64,000 nucleotides of DNA from Chitinophagaceae bacterium. GTDB lineage: Bacteria; Bacteroidota; Bacteroidia; Chitinophagales; Chitinophagaceae. Positions within the stretch are counted from its first letter, which is position 1; each line of letters starts with the position of its first letter. The position numbers were made by a program, and so were the translations under genes. The stretch spans positions 248,001 through 312,000 of the forward strand of contig JADKAJ010000004.1 of assembly GCA_016719165.1 (NCBI GenBank). Direction: 5' to 3'. Shown here in pieces: positions 27,624 through 37,133 of the stretch. A model generated the notes under the pieces. That model did not search any database and was not told the origin of the DNA. It was given only the letters and a program-made list of their open reading frames with translations.

Positions 27624-28544
27624 TCAATTCTTTAACCATTTTAAATAAAATGGCAGTCTGTTAATCTTTAATGCAGGATAAACCTCTTGTTTCGCACCAA
27701 AGCTGGCATAGAAGAAAGCAAGATTGCGGATATCAGATCCTTCGAAGTCCAGTGACATATATTCACCGGCATGATCTTTTATAAAGGCATCAATCAATGC
27801 ATGCGAAGCGCCAATTGTTTTCCCGTTTGGATGATTACCTACGAGTATATAATAGGCCCGTTTATGGGAGAAAAAAAATACACAGGAGGCCAGTAATTCT
27901 TCATTTAATGAAATCCCGTATGTTGTTGCCATTTTTTTTTCATGAAGATATGTATACAGTTTACGGAAGCGGTCAACATTATATGCCGACTCTTTGCCAT
28001 AACCTTCCATTTGCTGTAAAGCCAGTTCAATTACTTTTCCCGCATCAAAATCTCTTTCGACCCGGCAGCCTAACTGGTTAGCTTTTTTAATGTTTCTTTT
28101 TATATTTTCCCGGTAGCCCTTGTAAAGCTCAGCGTAGGAATTATTTAAATCAAGAACATAATTACTTCTGTGAATGGAGAATCCTGTGGGCACTCCTGAT
28201 ATGTTCCCACTATTTAATGCGATGTCAATGAACCGGAATGAAGACGGTATAGATTGAATAAAAGTACCAACTTGTTCTTCAGTAATCTTATTGCCAAATA
28301 CTCCTAATTGTGCAGTAAGAAACGGTTGGTACAGATAATTGATGCCATACTTCCTGTTCCATGTCAGGGGCATCACTGCTGCATAGTCGTTTAGTACCAA
28401 TGCATCCCAGTTTTTTGACATCTGGTCAAGATAGAAGGAATATGCATAAATTAAACCATTATCAGCCTTGCCAATACAATCATCCCATTTGGCCTTGTCA
28501 ATCTGGTAATGGGTCAGGTATTGTATTTTGAGCGGGGCACTCAT
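27624..28544 (-). CDS. FemAB/GNAT-like acyltransferase family protein
   Basis: 306-aa soluble protein. The N-terminal half (NGLIYAYSFYLDQMSKNWDA, then AVMPLTWNRKYG) and the C-terminal half (AYYILVGNHPNGKTIGASHA, then YMSLDFEGSDIRNLAFFYAS) match the duplicated GNAT fold of FemAB-like proteins common in Bacteroidota. FGAKQEVYPALKIN near the end is the usual closing strand. Substrate unknown; related families add amino acids to peptidoglycan or acylate cell-surface molecules. Its ATG overlaps the stop of the M1 peptidase gene (ATGA), so the two are probably translated together. Confidence 0.72.
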   Translation of the reverse strand: MSAPLKIQYLTHYQIDKAKWDDCIGKADNGLIYAYSFYLDQMSKNWDALVLNDYAAVMPLTWNRKYGINYLYQPFLTAQLGVFGNKITEEQVGTFIQSIPSSFRFIDIALNSGNISGVPTGFSIHRSNYVLDLNNSYAELYKGYRENIKRNIKKANQLGCRVERDFDAGKVIELALQQMEGYGKESAYNVDRFRKLYTYLHEKKMATTYGISLNEELLASCVFFFSHKRAYYILVGNHPNGKTIGASHALIDAFIKDHAGEYMSLDFEGSDIRNLAFFYASFGAKQEVYPALKINRLPFYLKWLKN

Positions 28545-31387
28545 CAGAAATCAAGATTACGGTCAAATTTCCGGAAGCTGAAATTGGAGATATCGATGGA
28601 AAAAGAGATCTTTTTCCAAAACCTTCCTTTTTTCTCTATCGTTGACTGAATATAGTCTTTGTAAATATTACTATAGATCAATGGGACATAAATGTTTACC
28701 GTTTCTTTCAATAAGGGTATATGGATACCTGCGTCAAAAACAAAACGATCTGTTTCAGCCCCTTGCTTCCAGGTTTCAGCATAAGTGCCAATATCAAAAA
28801 ACAAATTCAGTGGTATTTTGACCGGTAACAAACTTAATGGATTGATAGAAGAAGGGATGGTGGTACTGAAATTAGCGGCAATCAGCCAATCATCTGTTTT
28901 GCCGACTTTTTCAGCCAGCAGGTCAGTTCTTACTTTAAAAGCTCCGTCTCTTTCCATGATCTGCTGACTGGGTGGCCCTTCAAATTTGTTTCTGCCGATA
29001 AAATAATCACTGTATGTGTAATCCTCATAGCCATTGGCGCCAGTCATATTCAAATGATACCGGTCAGTAGCAAATTGTTTTGTAATTGTTTTGGAGGTGC
29101 TATAAAAGAATTTGCCGGCAAACAGGCGAACATTCAGCCCTCCTTCTTTGGCATAATTAAAGAAATATTTTCCGGCGAAGGCAGTACGTATAAAGTCTTT
29201 ACCCTGTTCAATTTTTAGTTCACCGCGATAAGGATAAAGAGCCCTGTTGTTTTCTATCACAAATTGAACCTGATTTACTGTTCTGTTTTCACTGGTAGTT
29301 TTGTATTTATTGAGAATACTTGTATCAGGCCCCGAAATAACCGTGTCACGATAGAAACGAAGCCCATCTTCATTTATCAGGAATGATTTAAACTGTACAT
29401 AACGGTTGAGACTGCTTCTGGGATCTTTTTTGTTGAGTGTTAATCTTATTCCCGGTACTATTTTACTGAAGCCAAGAAATGTTTTATTATTATCAATATC
29501 TGTGAAACGGTCAACGGTAAAAGTAGAGCCACTAATTCCTATATCAATTTTCCTGAAAACTTTATTGGGATAAAAGCTATAGTTGATAAACCCGATGCCA
29601 TTAAAATTCTTTGACGCAAAACCATACATCGGTACTATAAGGAATTGAAAACGGCTAGGAGGTAGCCGAAGATTAGTTAGCAGAGCACCTGCCATCAATT
29701 TGTTATAACTGTTCGAACCTAAAATGGGAAGGAGCGTAATGGCAGATTTTTTATTACTATTAACTCCTGAAACTGCTCCGATTGGCCCCTGGAATCCGAT
29801 CCCCTTTTTCTCCGATCCCGGCAGATTACCCCTTTGCCGCAGCAATGCAAATGTTGTATCCAGGTTCTTGCCACTAATATCCTCCAGTATTTTTTTAAAA
29901 TCTTCTGGTTGAGGATGTTTGAATTGCCATTGACGGTAATACTCCTGCATGGCTTTATTGAAGACTGCCGTCCCCAATTGTTTTTCCAGTAAGGTCATCC
30001 ATTTCGACGCTTTGTAATAAGCAATCAATCCGTAATTGGGTTCATTAAAATCTTCTGATGATGTTCCAATGGGCTGATCTTTTTTCTCAACAATAAACGT
30101 TTCCAGTAAGCTTTGTTCTGTGCGTTGTCCAAAATGATCATTTTGCCGTTGCTGGTATTTACTTTCATAGAATGAATTCATTCCTTCATCCATCCATGCA
30201 TATTTTCTTTCATTGGTGCCAAGAATACCGTAGAACCAATTATGCCCGATCTCATGTGCAATTGTAAAATTTAAGGAGCGGCTGCTTTTTTCCGGCGACA
30301 ATACAGTAATCGTTGGATATTCCATACCTCCGCCAAAACTTGCAGGACCCTGCACCACACTCACTACATTGTAAGGGTACTCACCAACCAGTGATGAATA
30401 ATGCTGAATTGCATCTTTTGCATACAGCAAACTGCTTTTCCATACTTCCTTTTGCGGAGTAGTGTAATAAGTAAAAACATCGATTACTTTACCGGAAGCC
30501 AGCTTACAGGTATCATAGTTTACAATAAATCGCTTGTCGGCAAACCAGGCAAAGTCATGAATATTATTTTGTTTGTAGGTTAATATTTTAATTTCCTTTT
30601 CTGTTTCAGGGAATAGTTGATAACTCGTTTTAACCTGGCCACCTGTAGTTTTTGTTTTTTGTTTAACAGGCTCCCAGGTAAAAGCAGCTCTCGATTTCAG
30701 CCATTCTGTTTCAGCTGCATGTTGCAGCTCCCCGGTTGCTGCAACGACATAATTTTTCGGAACAGTGATGTTTACTTCAAAATTCCCAAACTCGCTGTAA
30801 AATTCTCCCTGGTCAAGATATGGCATCGGGTGCCAGCCATTTTTATCATATACTGCCGGTTTGGGATACCACTGTGTAGCCTGGTAGCTTTGGCCATCAT
30901 GTCCTCCTCTCGAAAAATTGTAAGGAAGTTTTACGTGAAATGGAGTGGTGATAATTGTTTTTTGTCCAGGTGAGAGAGGAGCTGGTAAAAGCACTTTTAC
31001 AATATCAATATGCTGGGGGTGATCTTCTACCTGTGCTGTAATATTGTTTACTTTAAAATCAAGTTTATTGATATAGCCTTTATCTTCTTTATCTGAGAAA
31101 TAAAACCTGGTACTTCCATTTTCCAGCAAATGGTCACTGAATGCTGTCTTATCATTCTTATAGGCATTTGGCCAGAGATGAAACCAGATGTATTTAATTG
31201 TGTCCGGCGAATTATTGATGTATTCAATTTTTTCAAAGCCGTTCAACGTATGCCCTTTATCATCCAGGGAAACATCGATGCTATAATTAACTTGTTGTTG
31301 CCAGTATTGGGAAAGAGCAACCTGCCGTGAGCTAGTAAGAGTGAACAGGAATATGAGCAATTTTCTCAAAGGATGGAGTTTTCTCAA
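28544..31387 (-). CDS. M1 family zinc metallopeptidase, exported
   Basis: 947-aa protein with a signal peptide (about 1-26, rich in Leu/Phe). The N-terminal M1 beta domain is followed by GGGMEYPTI at 352-360, the substrate-amine binding loop, and the zinc motif HEIGH at 378-382 with the third ligand Glu401 in WMDEGMNSFYE. The C-terminal 350 residues have a beta-rich, membrane-protein-like pattern (many alternating strands and FINYSF-type segments), which suggests an extra barrel or surface domain not present in classical aminopeptidase N. Likely periplasmic or outer membrane. Upstream of the FemAB-like gene on the same strand. Confidence 0.88.
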   Translation of the reverse strand: MRKLHPLRKLLIFLFTLTSSRQVALSQYWQQQVNYSIDVSLDDKGHTLNGFEKIEYINNSPDTIKYIWFHLWPNAYKNDKTAFSDHLLENGSTRFYFSDKEDKGYINKLDFKVNNITAQVEDHPQHIDIVKVLLPAPLSPGQKTIITTPFHVKLPYNFSRGGHDGQSYQATQWYPKPAVYDKNGWHPMPYLDQGEFYSEFGNFEVNITVPKNYVVAATGELQHAAETEWLKSRAAFTWEPVKQKTKTTGGQVKTSYQLFPETEKEIKILTYKQNNIHDFAWFADKRFIVNYDTCKLASGKVIDVFTYYTTPQKEVWKSSLLYAKDAIQHYSSLVGEYPYNVVSVVQGPASFGGGMEYPTITVLSPEKSSRSLNFTIAHEIGHNWFYGILGTNERKYAWMDEGMNSFYESKYQQRQNDHFGQRTEQSLLETFIVEKKDQPIGTSSEDFNEPNYGLIAYYKASKWMTLLEKQLGTAVFNKAMQEYYRQWQFKHPQPEDFKKILEDISGKNLDTTFALLRQRGNLPGSEKKGIGFQGPIGAVSGVNSNKKSAITLLPILGSNSYNKLMAGALLTNLRLPPSRFQFLIVPMYGFASKNFNGIGFINYSFYPNKVFRKIDIGISGSTFTVDRFTDIDNNKTFLGFSKIVPGIRLTLNKKDPRSSLNRYVQFKSFLINEDGLRFYRDTVISGPDTSILNKYKTTSENRTVNQVQFVIENNRALYPYRGELKIEQGKDFIRTAFAGKYFFNYAKEGGLNVRLFAGKFFYSTSKTITKQFATDRYHLNMTGANGYEDYTYSDYFIGRNKFEGPPSQQIMERDGAFKVRTDLLAEKVGKTDDWLIAANFSTTIPSSINPLSLLPVKIPLNLFFDIGTYAETWKQGAETDRFVFDAGIHIPLLKETVNIYVPLIYSNIYKDYIQSTIEKKGRFWKKISFSIDISNFSFRKFDRNLDF

Positions 31388-31450
31388 AAATAGTTTAAAA
31401 ACCCGAACTGCAGAACTGTTAGAGAATTGAATCTGATTGATACAAGCTGA

Positions 31451-32866
31451 TTATTTACCTTTTCCTTTTAAGATAATTCGTATTGTATGGATCATGATTT
31501 TAAAATCCAGTACCAGTGAAATATTTTCTATGTAAAGAAGGTCAAATTTACTTCTTTCGATCATCTCGTCTGTATTTTCAGCATAGCCAAATTGTATCAT
31601 ACCCCAACTGGTCAATCCGGGTTTTACTTTCAGCAGGTATTTATAATAGGGATTGCGGGCAATAATCTGATCAATATAAAAACGGCGCTCCGGCCTTGGC
31701 CCTACCAGGCTCATTTCACCCAACAGTATATTCCAGAGTTGTGGTAACTCATCCAGCCGCCATTTACGCATTACCTTCCCCCATTTGGTAATGCGGGAAT
31801 CATTTTCAGAAGAAAGCGCCGGTCCGTCTTTTTCTGCCTCATTAATCATGGAACGAAATTTATACATTGTAAAAGGCTTGCCCTTGTAACCAATCCTTTC
31901 CTGGGAATAGAAGACCGGTCCTTTTGAAGAAAATTTTACCCTTAATGCAATGTATACCATGAAAGGTGAAAGTAATACAAGCCCAAAGAGAGCTGAAGTG
32001 ACATCAATAAGACGTTTGAAGTTCTGTTGCCATTGCGGCATCAACCCCGTTTGTAAATCAATTAATGCGGCACCCATCACATTGCTTGTCTTTACGGAAC
32101 CGGAAAGAATATCTAATGTGTCGGGTTGGATTTTTACTTCTACATCTTTTTCACTAAGCCTGTTTATGATATTTTCCAATAGTGGTTGTTCAGTTTTTTC
32201 CAATGCCAGCACAACCAACCGGATATTAGTTTGATCTATTATTTTTTCTAATTCATGTACGGTGCCCAATTTAGGCAGTAATTTATGAATGCCATTTCTT
32301 CCGTTATTGTCAGGTGTTATAAAACCTGCATAACGATAACCGCCATCATGCAGGTTATTTTCTGTTTCTTTGAAAATACGAATTGCATTTTCCTGGCTAC
32401 CTACCATTAATGTGTTGAAAAATACTTTTCCCCTGAGCAATTGTCTTTTAATAGCATTCAGTATAATCCATCTGCCTGAAAAAGTAAGTAAAAAATGTAT
32501 AGAAAGTAAGGTGGCAAAAGCCAGGTAAAAATAGGCGTATCCATTATTCGGATCGAAATCATTTAATACAAATACTATAAATAAAACGATAACTCCAATG
32601 AGACTGCAAACAAATGTCAGTGTAAATTCTGCTAATCTTGATTTCTTATAAAGGTAGTTATAGGTCCCGGCAATGGTATAGAGCACCAGCCATCCGGCAG
32701 GCACGATTAGTAAAATATATAACCATGATGTATAACTGATGGGATAAGCACCAGCATCATTCAGCATCCAGCTTCTCCAGAAATAAAAGCAAAGCCATGT
32801 CAGGGCTGCCATCACAAAATCAACAGCTACATACCAGGCAAGGGATATTTGTTTGCCGGATTGCAT
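31451..32866 (-). CDS. Exopolysaccharide polyprenyl glycosylphosphotransferase (WbaP/WcaJ type)
   Basis: Transfers a sugar-1-phosphate to undecaprenyl phosphate to start an exopolysaccharide or O-antigen unit. The 471-aa protein has four N-terminal TM segments (about 10-130), a CoA-binding-like middle domain, a fifth hydrophobic segment, and the C-terminal catalytic domain: FKRLIDVTSALFGLVLLSPF, GPVFYSQERIGYKGKPF, MYKFRSM, and WRLDELPQLWNILLGEMSLV followed by GPRPE. Length is normal. TAATG overlap with the oxidoreductase gene upstream shows one operon. Confidence 0.92.
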   Translation of the reverse strand: MQSGKQISLAWYVAVDFVMAALTWLCFYFWRSWMLNDAGAYPISYTSWLYILLIVPAGWLVLYTIAGTYNYLYKKSRLAEFTLTFVCSLIGVIVLFIVFVLNDFDPNNGYAYFYLAFATLLSIHFLLTFSGRWIILNAIKRQLLRGKVFFNTLMVGSQENAIRIFKETENNLHDGGYRYAGFITPDNNGRNGIHKLLPKLGTVHELEKIIDQTNIRLVVLALEKTEQPLLENIINRLSEKDVEVKIQPDTLDILSGSVKTSNVMGAALIDLQTGLMPQWQQNFKRLIDVTSALFGLVLLSPFMVYIALRVKFSSKGPVFYSQERIGYKGKPFTMYKFRSMINEAEKDGPALSSENDSRITKWGKVMRKWRLDELPQLWNILLGEMSLVGPRPERRFYIDQIIARNPYYKYLLKVKPGLTSWGMIQFGYAENTDEMIERSKFDLLYIENISLVLDFKIMIHTIRIILKGKGK

Positions 32867-33840
32867 TAATGCGAGATATTATTATTACCAATTTTTTCAA
32901 GTATCTGGTGGGCTACATCCATGGCCATGAGCCCATCCATTTCTGATACAATGGTTTTAGTATTGTTAAGGATGGCATTTTTAAATTCCTCCAGTTCCAT
33001 TTTTATTGCATTCACTTCGGGAACAACCGGGTTAGCCATTGCTATAGTTTTTTTGCCAGTTGGGGTTTCTATATCAAAAGCAAAAACGTTGGTATCACCT
33101 GGCCCTTTAAGTTTTATTATTTCGGTTTTCTTATTCAGGAAGTCAATTCCAATGTAAGAGTCTTTTTGAAATAACCTGATCTTTCTCATTTTTTTCATTG
33201 AAATGCGGCTGCTGGTGAGATTTGCCACACAGCCATTATGAAATTCGATCCGTACGTTGGCAATATCAGGGGTTTCTGTCAGTACACCTACACCACTGGC
33301 CGAAATACTCTTCACATCACTTTTTACTATACTTAAAATAATATCTATATCATGTATCATCAGGTCCAGTATCACACTCACTTCTGTTCCTCTTGGATTG
33401 AACTGGGCGAGACGGTGCACTTCGATGAACATGGGATTTAATTCCATGTCTTTTATGGCGAGAAAAGCCGGATTGAATCTTTCTACATGTCCAACCTGGA
33501 ATTTAATACCTGATTCAGCAGCCAATTTTACCAGTTGCCGGGCTTCCTCCATAGTATTAGCCAGTGGTTTTTCAACAAATACGTGTTTCCCTTTTTTGAT
33601 GGCCTTTTCACACCATTCAAAATGATAGTTAGTAGGAGCAACGACATCAATAGCATCGCAGGCATCTATTAACGCATCTGCATCTAAGAAACGGGGCAGT
33701 TGATATTTTTCGGAAACTTCTTTTGCTGTTTCATCATGGGGGTCATAAAAGCCAACCAGTTCCGCACCGGCAATCTCTTTCCAGTTATTGAGATGAAATT
33801 TTCCTAAATGACCGACACCAAAAACACCAATCTTGAGCAT
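32866..33840 (-). CDS. Gfo/Idh/MocA family NAD(P)-dependent oxidoreductase
   Basis: 324-aa protein. The Rossmann start is KIGVFGVGHLGKFHLNNW (3-20), followed by the catalytic-site segment KGKHVFVEKPLANTMEEA at about 88-105 and FQVGHVERFNPAF, typical of sugar-nucleotide dehydrogenases such as WlbA/UDP-GlcNAcA oxidases. VILDLMIHDIDIILSIV carries the conserved His/Asp of the family. The coupled downstream gene is a glycosylphosphotransferase, so a role in making a sugar for surface polysaccharide is likely. Exact substrate unknown. Confidence 0.87.
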   Translation of the reverse strand: MLKIGVFGVGHLGKFHLNNWKEIAGAELVGFYDPHDETAKEVSEKYQLPRFLDADALIDACDAIDVVAPTNYHFEWCEKAIKKGKHVFVEKPLANTMEEARQLVKLAAESGIKFQVGHVERFNPAFLAIKDMELNPMFIEVHRLAQFNPRGTEVSVILDLMIHDIDIILSIVKSDVKSISASGVGVLTETPDIANVRIEFHNGCVANLTSSRISMKKMRKIRLFQKDSYIGIDFLNKKTEIIKLKGPGDTNVFAFDIETPTGKKTIAMANPVVPEVNAIKMELEEFKNAILNNTKTIVSEMDGLMAMDVAHQILEKIGNNNISH

Positions 33841-33909
33841 AACAATTTATTAATCAGCAAAGATAAAGCTTGACTGGTGCAGAAAGCTGATAGTTATGAA
33901 CAAATTGCT

Positions 33910-34662
33910 TTAATTCAAAACTTCGGACTGATCAATGTAAGATGGATGATAAATGAAATAACAAGTACCGTTTTTGATTGTGTTTATGATGGGTGTGGAT
34001 GTATGTACCGGAACTGCCGGGCAGCCCTGGCTACGGCCAATGAAACCCTGCGCATTTGCAATGGCATCAGAAACATATTCAGCCCCATGCACTACAATCC
34101 CCCTCTGATAAGCCTTGTCATTAATACCGCTTTCTATGCCCTCGAGTTTCAGTGAAAGACCATGTTTGCCCTGGTAAGTTTCCCTGGTAACATAAAAACC
34201 AGGACTGCTCTTATAAGAAGAGCTTTGGTTGGAAAAGGAAGTGGCCAGTTCACGGCCTGTATTTCTTCCGTGTGCGACCAAGGTATTGAATAAGACTTTG
34301 TAGTTTTTCAAGTCAATAACAAATAATCTTTTCTTATTGCTTGGTTGGCTGAAGTCAACAATGGAAATGATTGAATTATTAAGGAGTTTTCCTTCTTCAA
34401 TGAGTTTGTCAAATCCCCTTTTTGCATAGTCAAAAGCATCTTTGCTAAGACCCAAAAGACTTAAATGCAGGCTGTCATAAAGCGACCTTGTTTCGGGAGC
34501 GAAATACATAGAGTCTGAAGTATTTCTTATTGCAGAATCACCGGGATGAAAAGACATCCGGCTGCTACCCGAAGCAGATTTTGCAAATACAAAAGGTAAA
34601 TGCAGGAGAGCAATTACAAGCGAAGAGAGATAAAGATAAAATCCTTTGAACCTGTCTTTCAT
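33910..34662 (-). CDS. Murein L,D-transpeptidase catalytic-domain family protein (YkuD_2 type)
   Basis: 250-aa exported protein; the N-terminal hydrophobic segment GFYLYLSSLVIALLHLPFVF is a signal peptide. The C-terminal half carries GIVVHGAEYVSDAIANAQGF and GRSQGCPAVP, with the His and Cys of an L,D-transpeptidase-like site. LFVIDLKNYKVLFNTLVAHG is the usual first part of the domain. Such enzymes crosslink or trim peptidoglycan peptides; in the YkuD_2 subfamily the activity is little known. The gene is 69 bp before the oxidoreductase gene on the same strand and could be cotranscribed. Confidence 0.85.
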   Translation of the reverse strand: MKDRFKGFYLYLSSLVIALLHLPFVFAKSASGSSRMSFHPGDSAIRNTSDSMYFAPETRSLYDSLHLSLLGLSKDAFDYAKRGFDKLIEEGKLLNNSIISIVDFSQPSNKKRLFVIDLKNYKVLFNTLVAHGRNTGRELATSFSNQSSSYKSSPGFYVTRETYQGKHGLSLKLEGIESGINDKAYQRGIVVHGAEYVSDAIANAQGFIGRSQGCPAVPVHTSTPIINTIKNGTCYFIYHPSYIDQSEVLN

Positions 34663-34748
34663 AGCTACTATTTTTTAACCATTAACCGTTAACCTTTAGA
34701 CGCCGTAGCGATTTTATTATTGCAAGACAAGCCTTAACCCTGATCAAT

Positions 34749-34777
34749 AAAAAATGCCCGTGATCTCTCACCGGGCA
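34749..34777 (-). terminator. Terminator downstream of tRNA-Asp
   Basis: On the minus strand, hairpin tgcccg / cgggca (34755-34777) followed by a T run (A run at 34749-34754 on the + strand). It lies 52 bp after the tRNA 3' end. Confidence 0.75.
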
Positions 34778-34829
34778 GTTTTTAGTTTTGATTTTTGAAA
34801 GTTTAACAACAAGCTAACCTTTCTATTTG

Positions 34830-34903
34830 CGGACCGGACGGGACTCGAACCCGCGACCTCCGCCGTGACAGGGCGGCATTCTAACCAACTGAACTACCGA
34901 TCC
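34830..34903 (-). tRNA. tRNA-Asp (GTC)
   Basis: On the minus strand the sequence begins GGATCGGTAGTTCAGTTGGT (acceptor and D arm), has the anticodon loop CCTGTCACGG with anticodon GTC, the T arm GGTTCGAGTCC and a closing CCGGTCC plus discriminator G. The acceptor stem GGATCGG / CCGGTCC pairs. CCA is not encoded. Stands alone between the L,D-transpeptidase gene and accA. Confidence 0.97.
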
Positions 34904-35097
34904 TCCTTCCTCGCTATGCTCCTCAGGATGACAATTTCATCCAGATTTTACACTGCGTTTTTAGGGACGGCAAAGATAGGCCTGCAATCTTTTTCGGCCA
35001 AAAGTTTTTCTGCTAATTATCCACCTGTAATTCAACATTTTGGCATCATGCCCATATTATCATTTAATCCTTAATTTAGCCACTTCATAAATAGCCT

Positions 35098-36069
35098 ATG
35101 CCTTCAGACAGAAACCGACAGTTTATTGACTTTGAAAAGCCAATTAAGGACCTTTTAGAAGAAATAGAAGATCTGAAACAAAAAGCTGAAAAAAGTAAGG
35201 TGGATTACAGTGAAGTAATTCATAAGCTTGAAAACAGTGTTCTTGAGAAAAGAAAGGAGATCACTCAAAGCCTGACCAGCTGGCAACGGGTACAATTAAG
35301 CCGTCATCCCGACAGGCCTTATACGCTGAAGTATATTACTAAAATGACCAGCAATTTTGTAGAGTTGTATGGGGATCGTAACGTGAAGGATGATAAAGCA
35401 ATGGTCGGTGGTTTTGCTTCATTGGACGGGGAAACAGTAATGATAATTGGTCAGCAAAAAGGGATAAATACTAAAATGCGGCAACTCCGGAATTTTGGTA
35501 TGGCCAATCCTGAAGGATACAGAAAAGCCTTGCGGCTGATGAGGCTGGCTGAAAAATTTAATAAGCCGGTTATTACCCTGATAGACACTCCCGGTGCTTA
35601 TCCTGGTCTGGAAGCGGAAGAGAGAGGACAGGGTGAAGCTATTGCCCGGAATATTTATGAAATGATACGACTTAAAGTACCAGTCATTTGTGTAATAATT
35701 GGGGAAGGGGCCAGTGGAGGGGCGCTGGGTATTGGTGCAGGCGATAAAGTTTTTATGATGGAGAATACATGGTACACGGTTATCAGTCCTGAAAGTTGTT
35801 CTTCAATTTTATGGCGCAGTTGGGATAAAAAAGAAGTGGCCGCAGAACAGTTACGGTTAACAGCCGATAAAATGCTGGGCTTCGGTTTGATAGATGGTAT
35901 TATCCCGGAGCCTCCTGGTGGTGCACACTGGGACTATGATGAGGCGGCTCAAATCCTGAAAAATTACCTGGTACCGGTATTGAAAGAATTGAAACAGATC
36001 CCAGTTGAACAAAGGGTGAATAACCGCATTGAGAAGTTTGGCAAGATGGGATTCTGGGAAGAAGTATAA
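35098..36069 (+). CDS. accA: Acetyl-CoA carboxylase carboxyltransferase subunit alpha
   Basis: Subunit of the carboxyltransferase that makes malonyl-CoA for fatty acid synthesis. The 323-aa protein has the N-terminal coiled-coil start FEKPIKDLLEEIEDLKQKAE, RPYTLKYITKM, the CoA-site segments GMANPEGYRKALRLM and DTPGAYPGLEAEERGQGEAI, and the oxyanion loop GEGASGGALGIGAGDK. Length normal for AccA. No accD nearby, as is usual in this group. Confidence 0.97.
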   Translation: MPSDRNRQFIDFEKPIKDLLEEIEDLKQKAEKSKVDYSEVIHKLENSVLEKRKEITQSLTSWQRVQLSRHPDRPYTLKYITKMTSNFVELYGDRNVKDDKAMVGGFASLDGETVMIIGQQKGINTKMRQLRNFGMANPEGYRKALRLMRLAEKFNKPVITLIDTPGAYPGLEAEERGQGEAIARNIYEMIRLKVPVICVIIGEGASGGALGIGAGDKVFMMENTWYTVISPESCSSILWRSWDKKEVAAEQLRLTADKMLGFGLIDGIIPEPPGGAHWDYDEAAQILKNYLVPVLKELKQIPVEQRVNNRIEKFGKMGFWEEV

Positions 36070-36232
36070 ATAGCCGGTGTCTTTAGTCATAAAACGGGAT
36101 CAGGTATATTGTGCCAGCTTAGGGATTGCTATAAACTTTTTTTGTATCACTCACTTCATCGTTAGGATTGCTGTTGAAGATTTTGGGTATCAATATTTAT
36201 TCATTCATCACAATTAATTTTTTATTCATTAA

Positions 36233-37120
36233 ATGTCACTCAGGAAAAAATTTACCGGTACAGGCATTGCTATTGTAACTCCCTTTCATGCAGACGGAAC
36301 AATTGATTGGGATAGCTTTAAAAAACTCATTCAGTTCTGGATAGAAGGAAAAACTGAGTACCTGGTGGTATTAGGCACTACTGGCGAAAGTGCCACAGTG
36401 CATGGTGAAGAAAAGCAACAGGTATTTTCTTTTGTGAAGAATGAAGTGGCCGGACGTTTACCTCTTGTGGCTGGCATTGGCGGAAATGATACCCATGAAG
36501 TAATCAAAGGATTGAAAGAATTTGATCTTTCAGGATATGATGCAATACTTTCAGTGAGTCCTTACTATAATAAACCCAACCAGGAAGGAATTTTTCAGCA
36601 TTATAAAGCATTGGATGCGGCAACACCATTACCCATCATTATGTATAATGTGCCTGGCCGTACCGGGCAAAGTGTTACAGCCGATACACAGATCCGTATA
36701 GCCCGTGAATGCAAAAATATATTTGCGACCAAAGAAGCCAGCGGAAATTTTGATCTGATCAACCAGATCATCAGAAATAAACCAGATGATTTCATGGTCA
36801 TCAGCGGGGATGATCCCATTACATTGCATATGATAGCTGCAGGTGCCGAAGGCCTGATCTCTGTTGTTGCTAATGCTTATCCAAGAGAGTATTCAGATAT
36901 GGTTCGTTTCTGCCTGGCAGGAAAATTTGCAGAAGCTCAAAAGTTGCATTATAAATATATTGATATTATCACTTCTATGTTTGCCGAAGGAAGCCCCAGT
37001 GGTGTTAAAGCTTATTTATCGGAAATGGGACTATGTCAGAATACATTTCGGTTGCCGGTATGGAAGGTTAGCGAAAAACATCATACTAAGATAAAGGAGC
37101 TGATGAAGGATGTAGGGTAA
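36233..37120 (+). CDS. dapA: 4-hydroxy-tetrahydrodipicolinate synthase
   Basis: First committed step of lysine and meso-diaminopimelate synthesis: pyruvate plus aspartate semialdehyde. The 295-aa protein has LGTTGESATV (pyruvate site), MYNVPGRTGQSV with the catalytic Tyr, and ATKEASGN with Lys167 as the Schiff-base residue. SGDDPITLHMIAAGAEGLIS is the conserved end of the barrel. Length normal. Separated from accA by 163 bp, and 13 bp upstream of the esterase gene. Confidence 0.96.
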   Translation: MSLRKKFTGTGIAIVTPFHADGTIDWDSFKKLIQFWIEGKTEYLVVLGTTGESATVHGEEKQQVFSFVKNEVAGRLPLVAGIGGNDTHEVIKGLKEFDLSGYDAILSVSPYYNKPNQEGIFQHYKALDAATPLPIIMYNVPGRTGQSVTADTQIRIARECKNIFATKEASGNFDLINQIIRNKPDDFMVISGDDPITLHMIAAGAEGLISVVANAYPREYSDMVRFCLAGKFAEAQKLHYKYIDIITSMFAEGSPSGVKAYLSEMGLCQNTFRLPVWKVSEKHHTKIKELMKDVG

Positions 37121-37133
37121 ATATTTTTACTGT

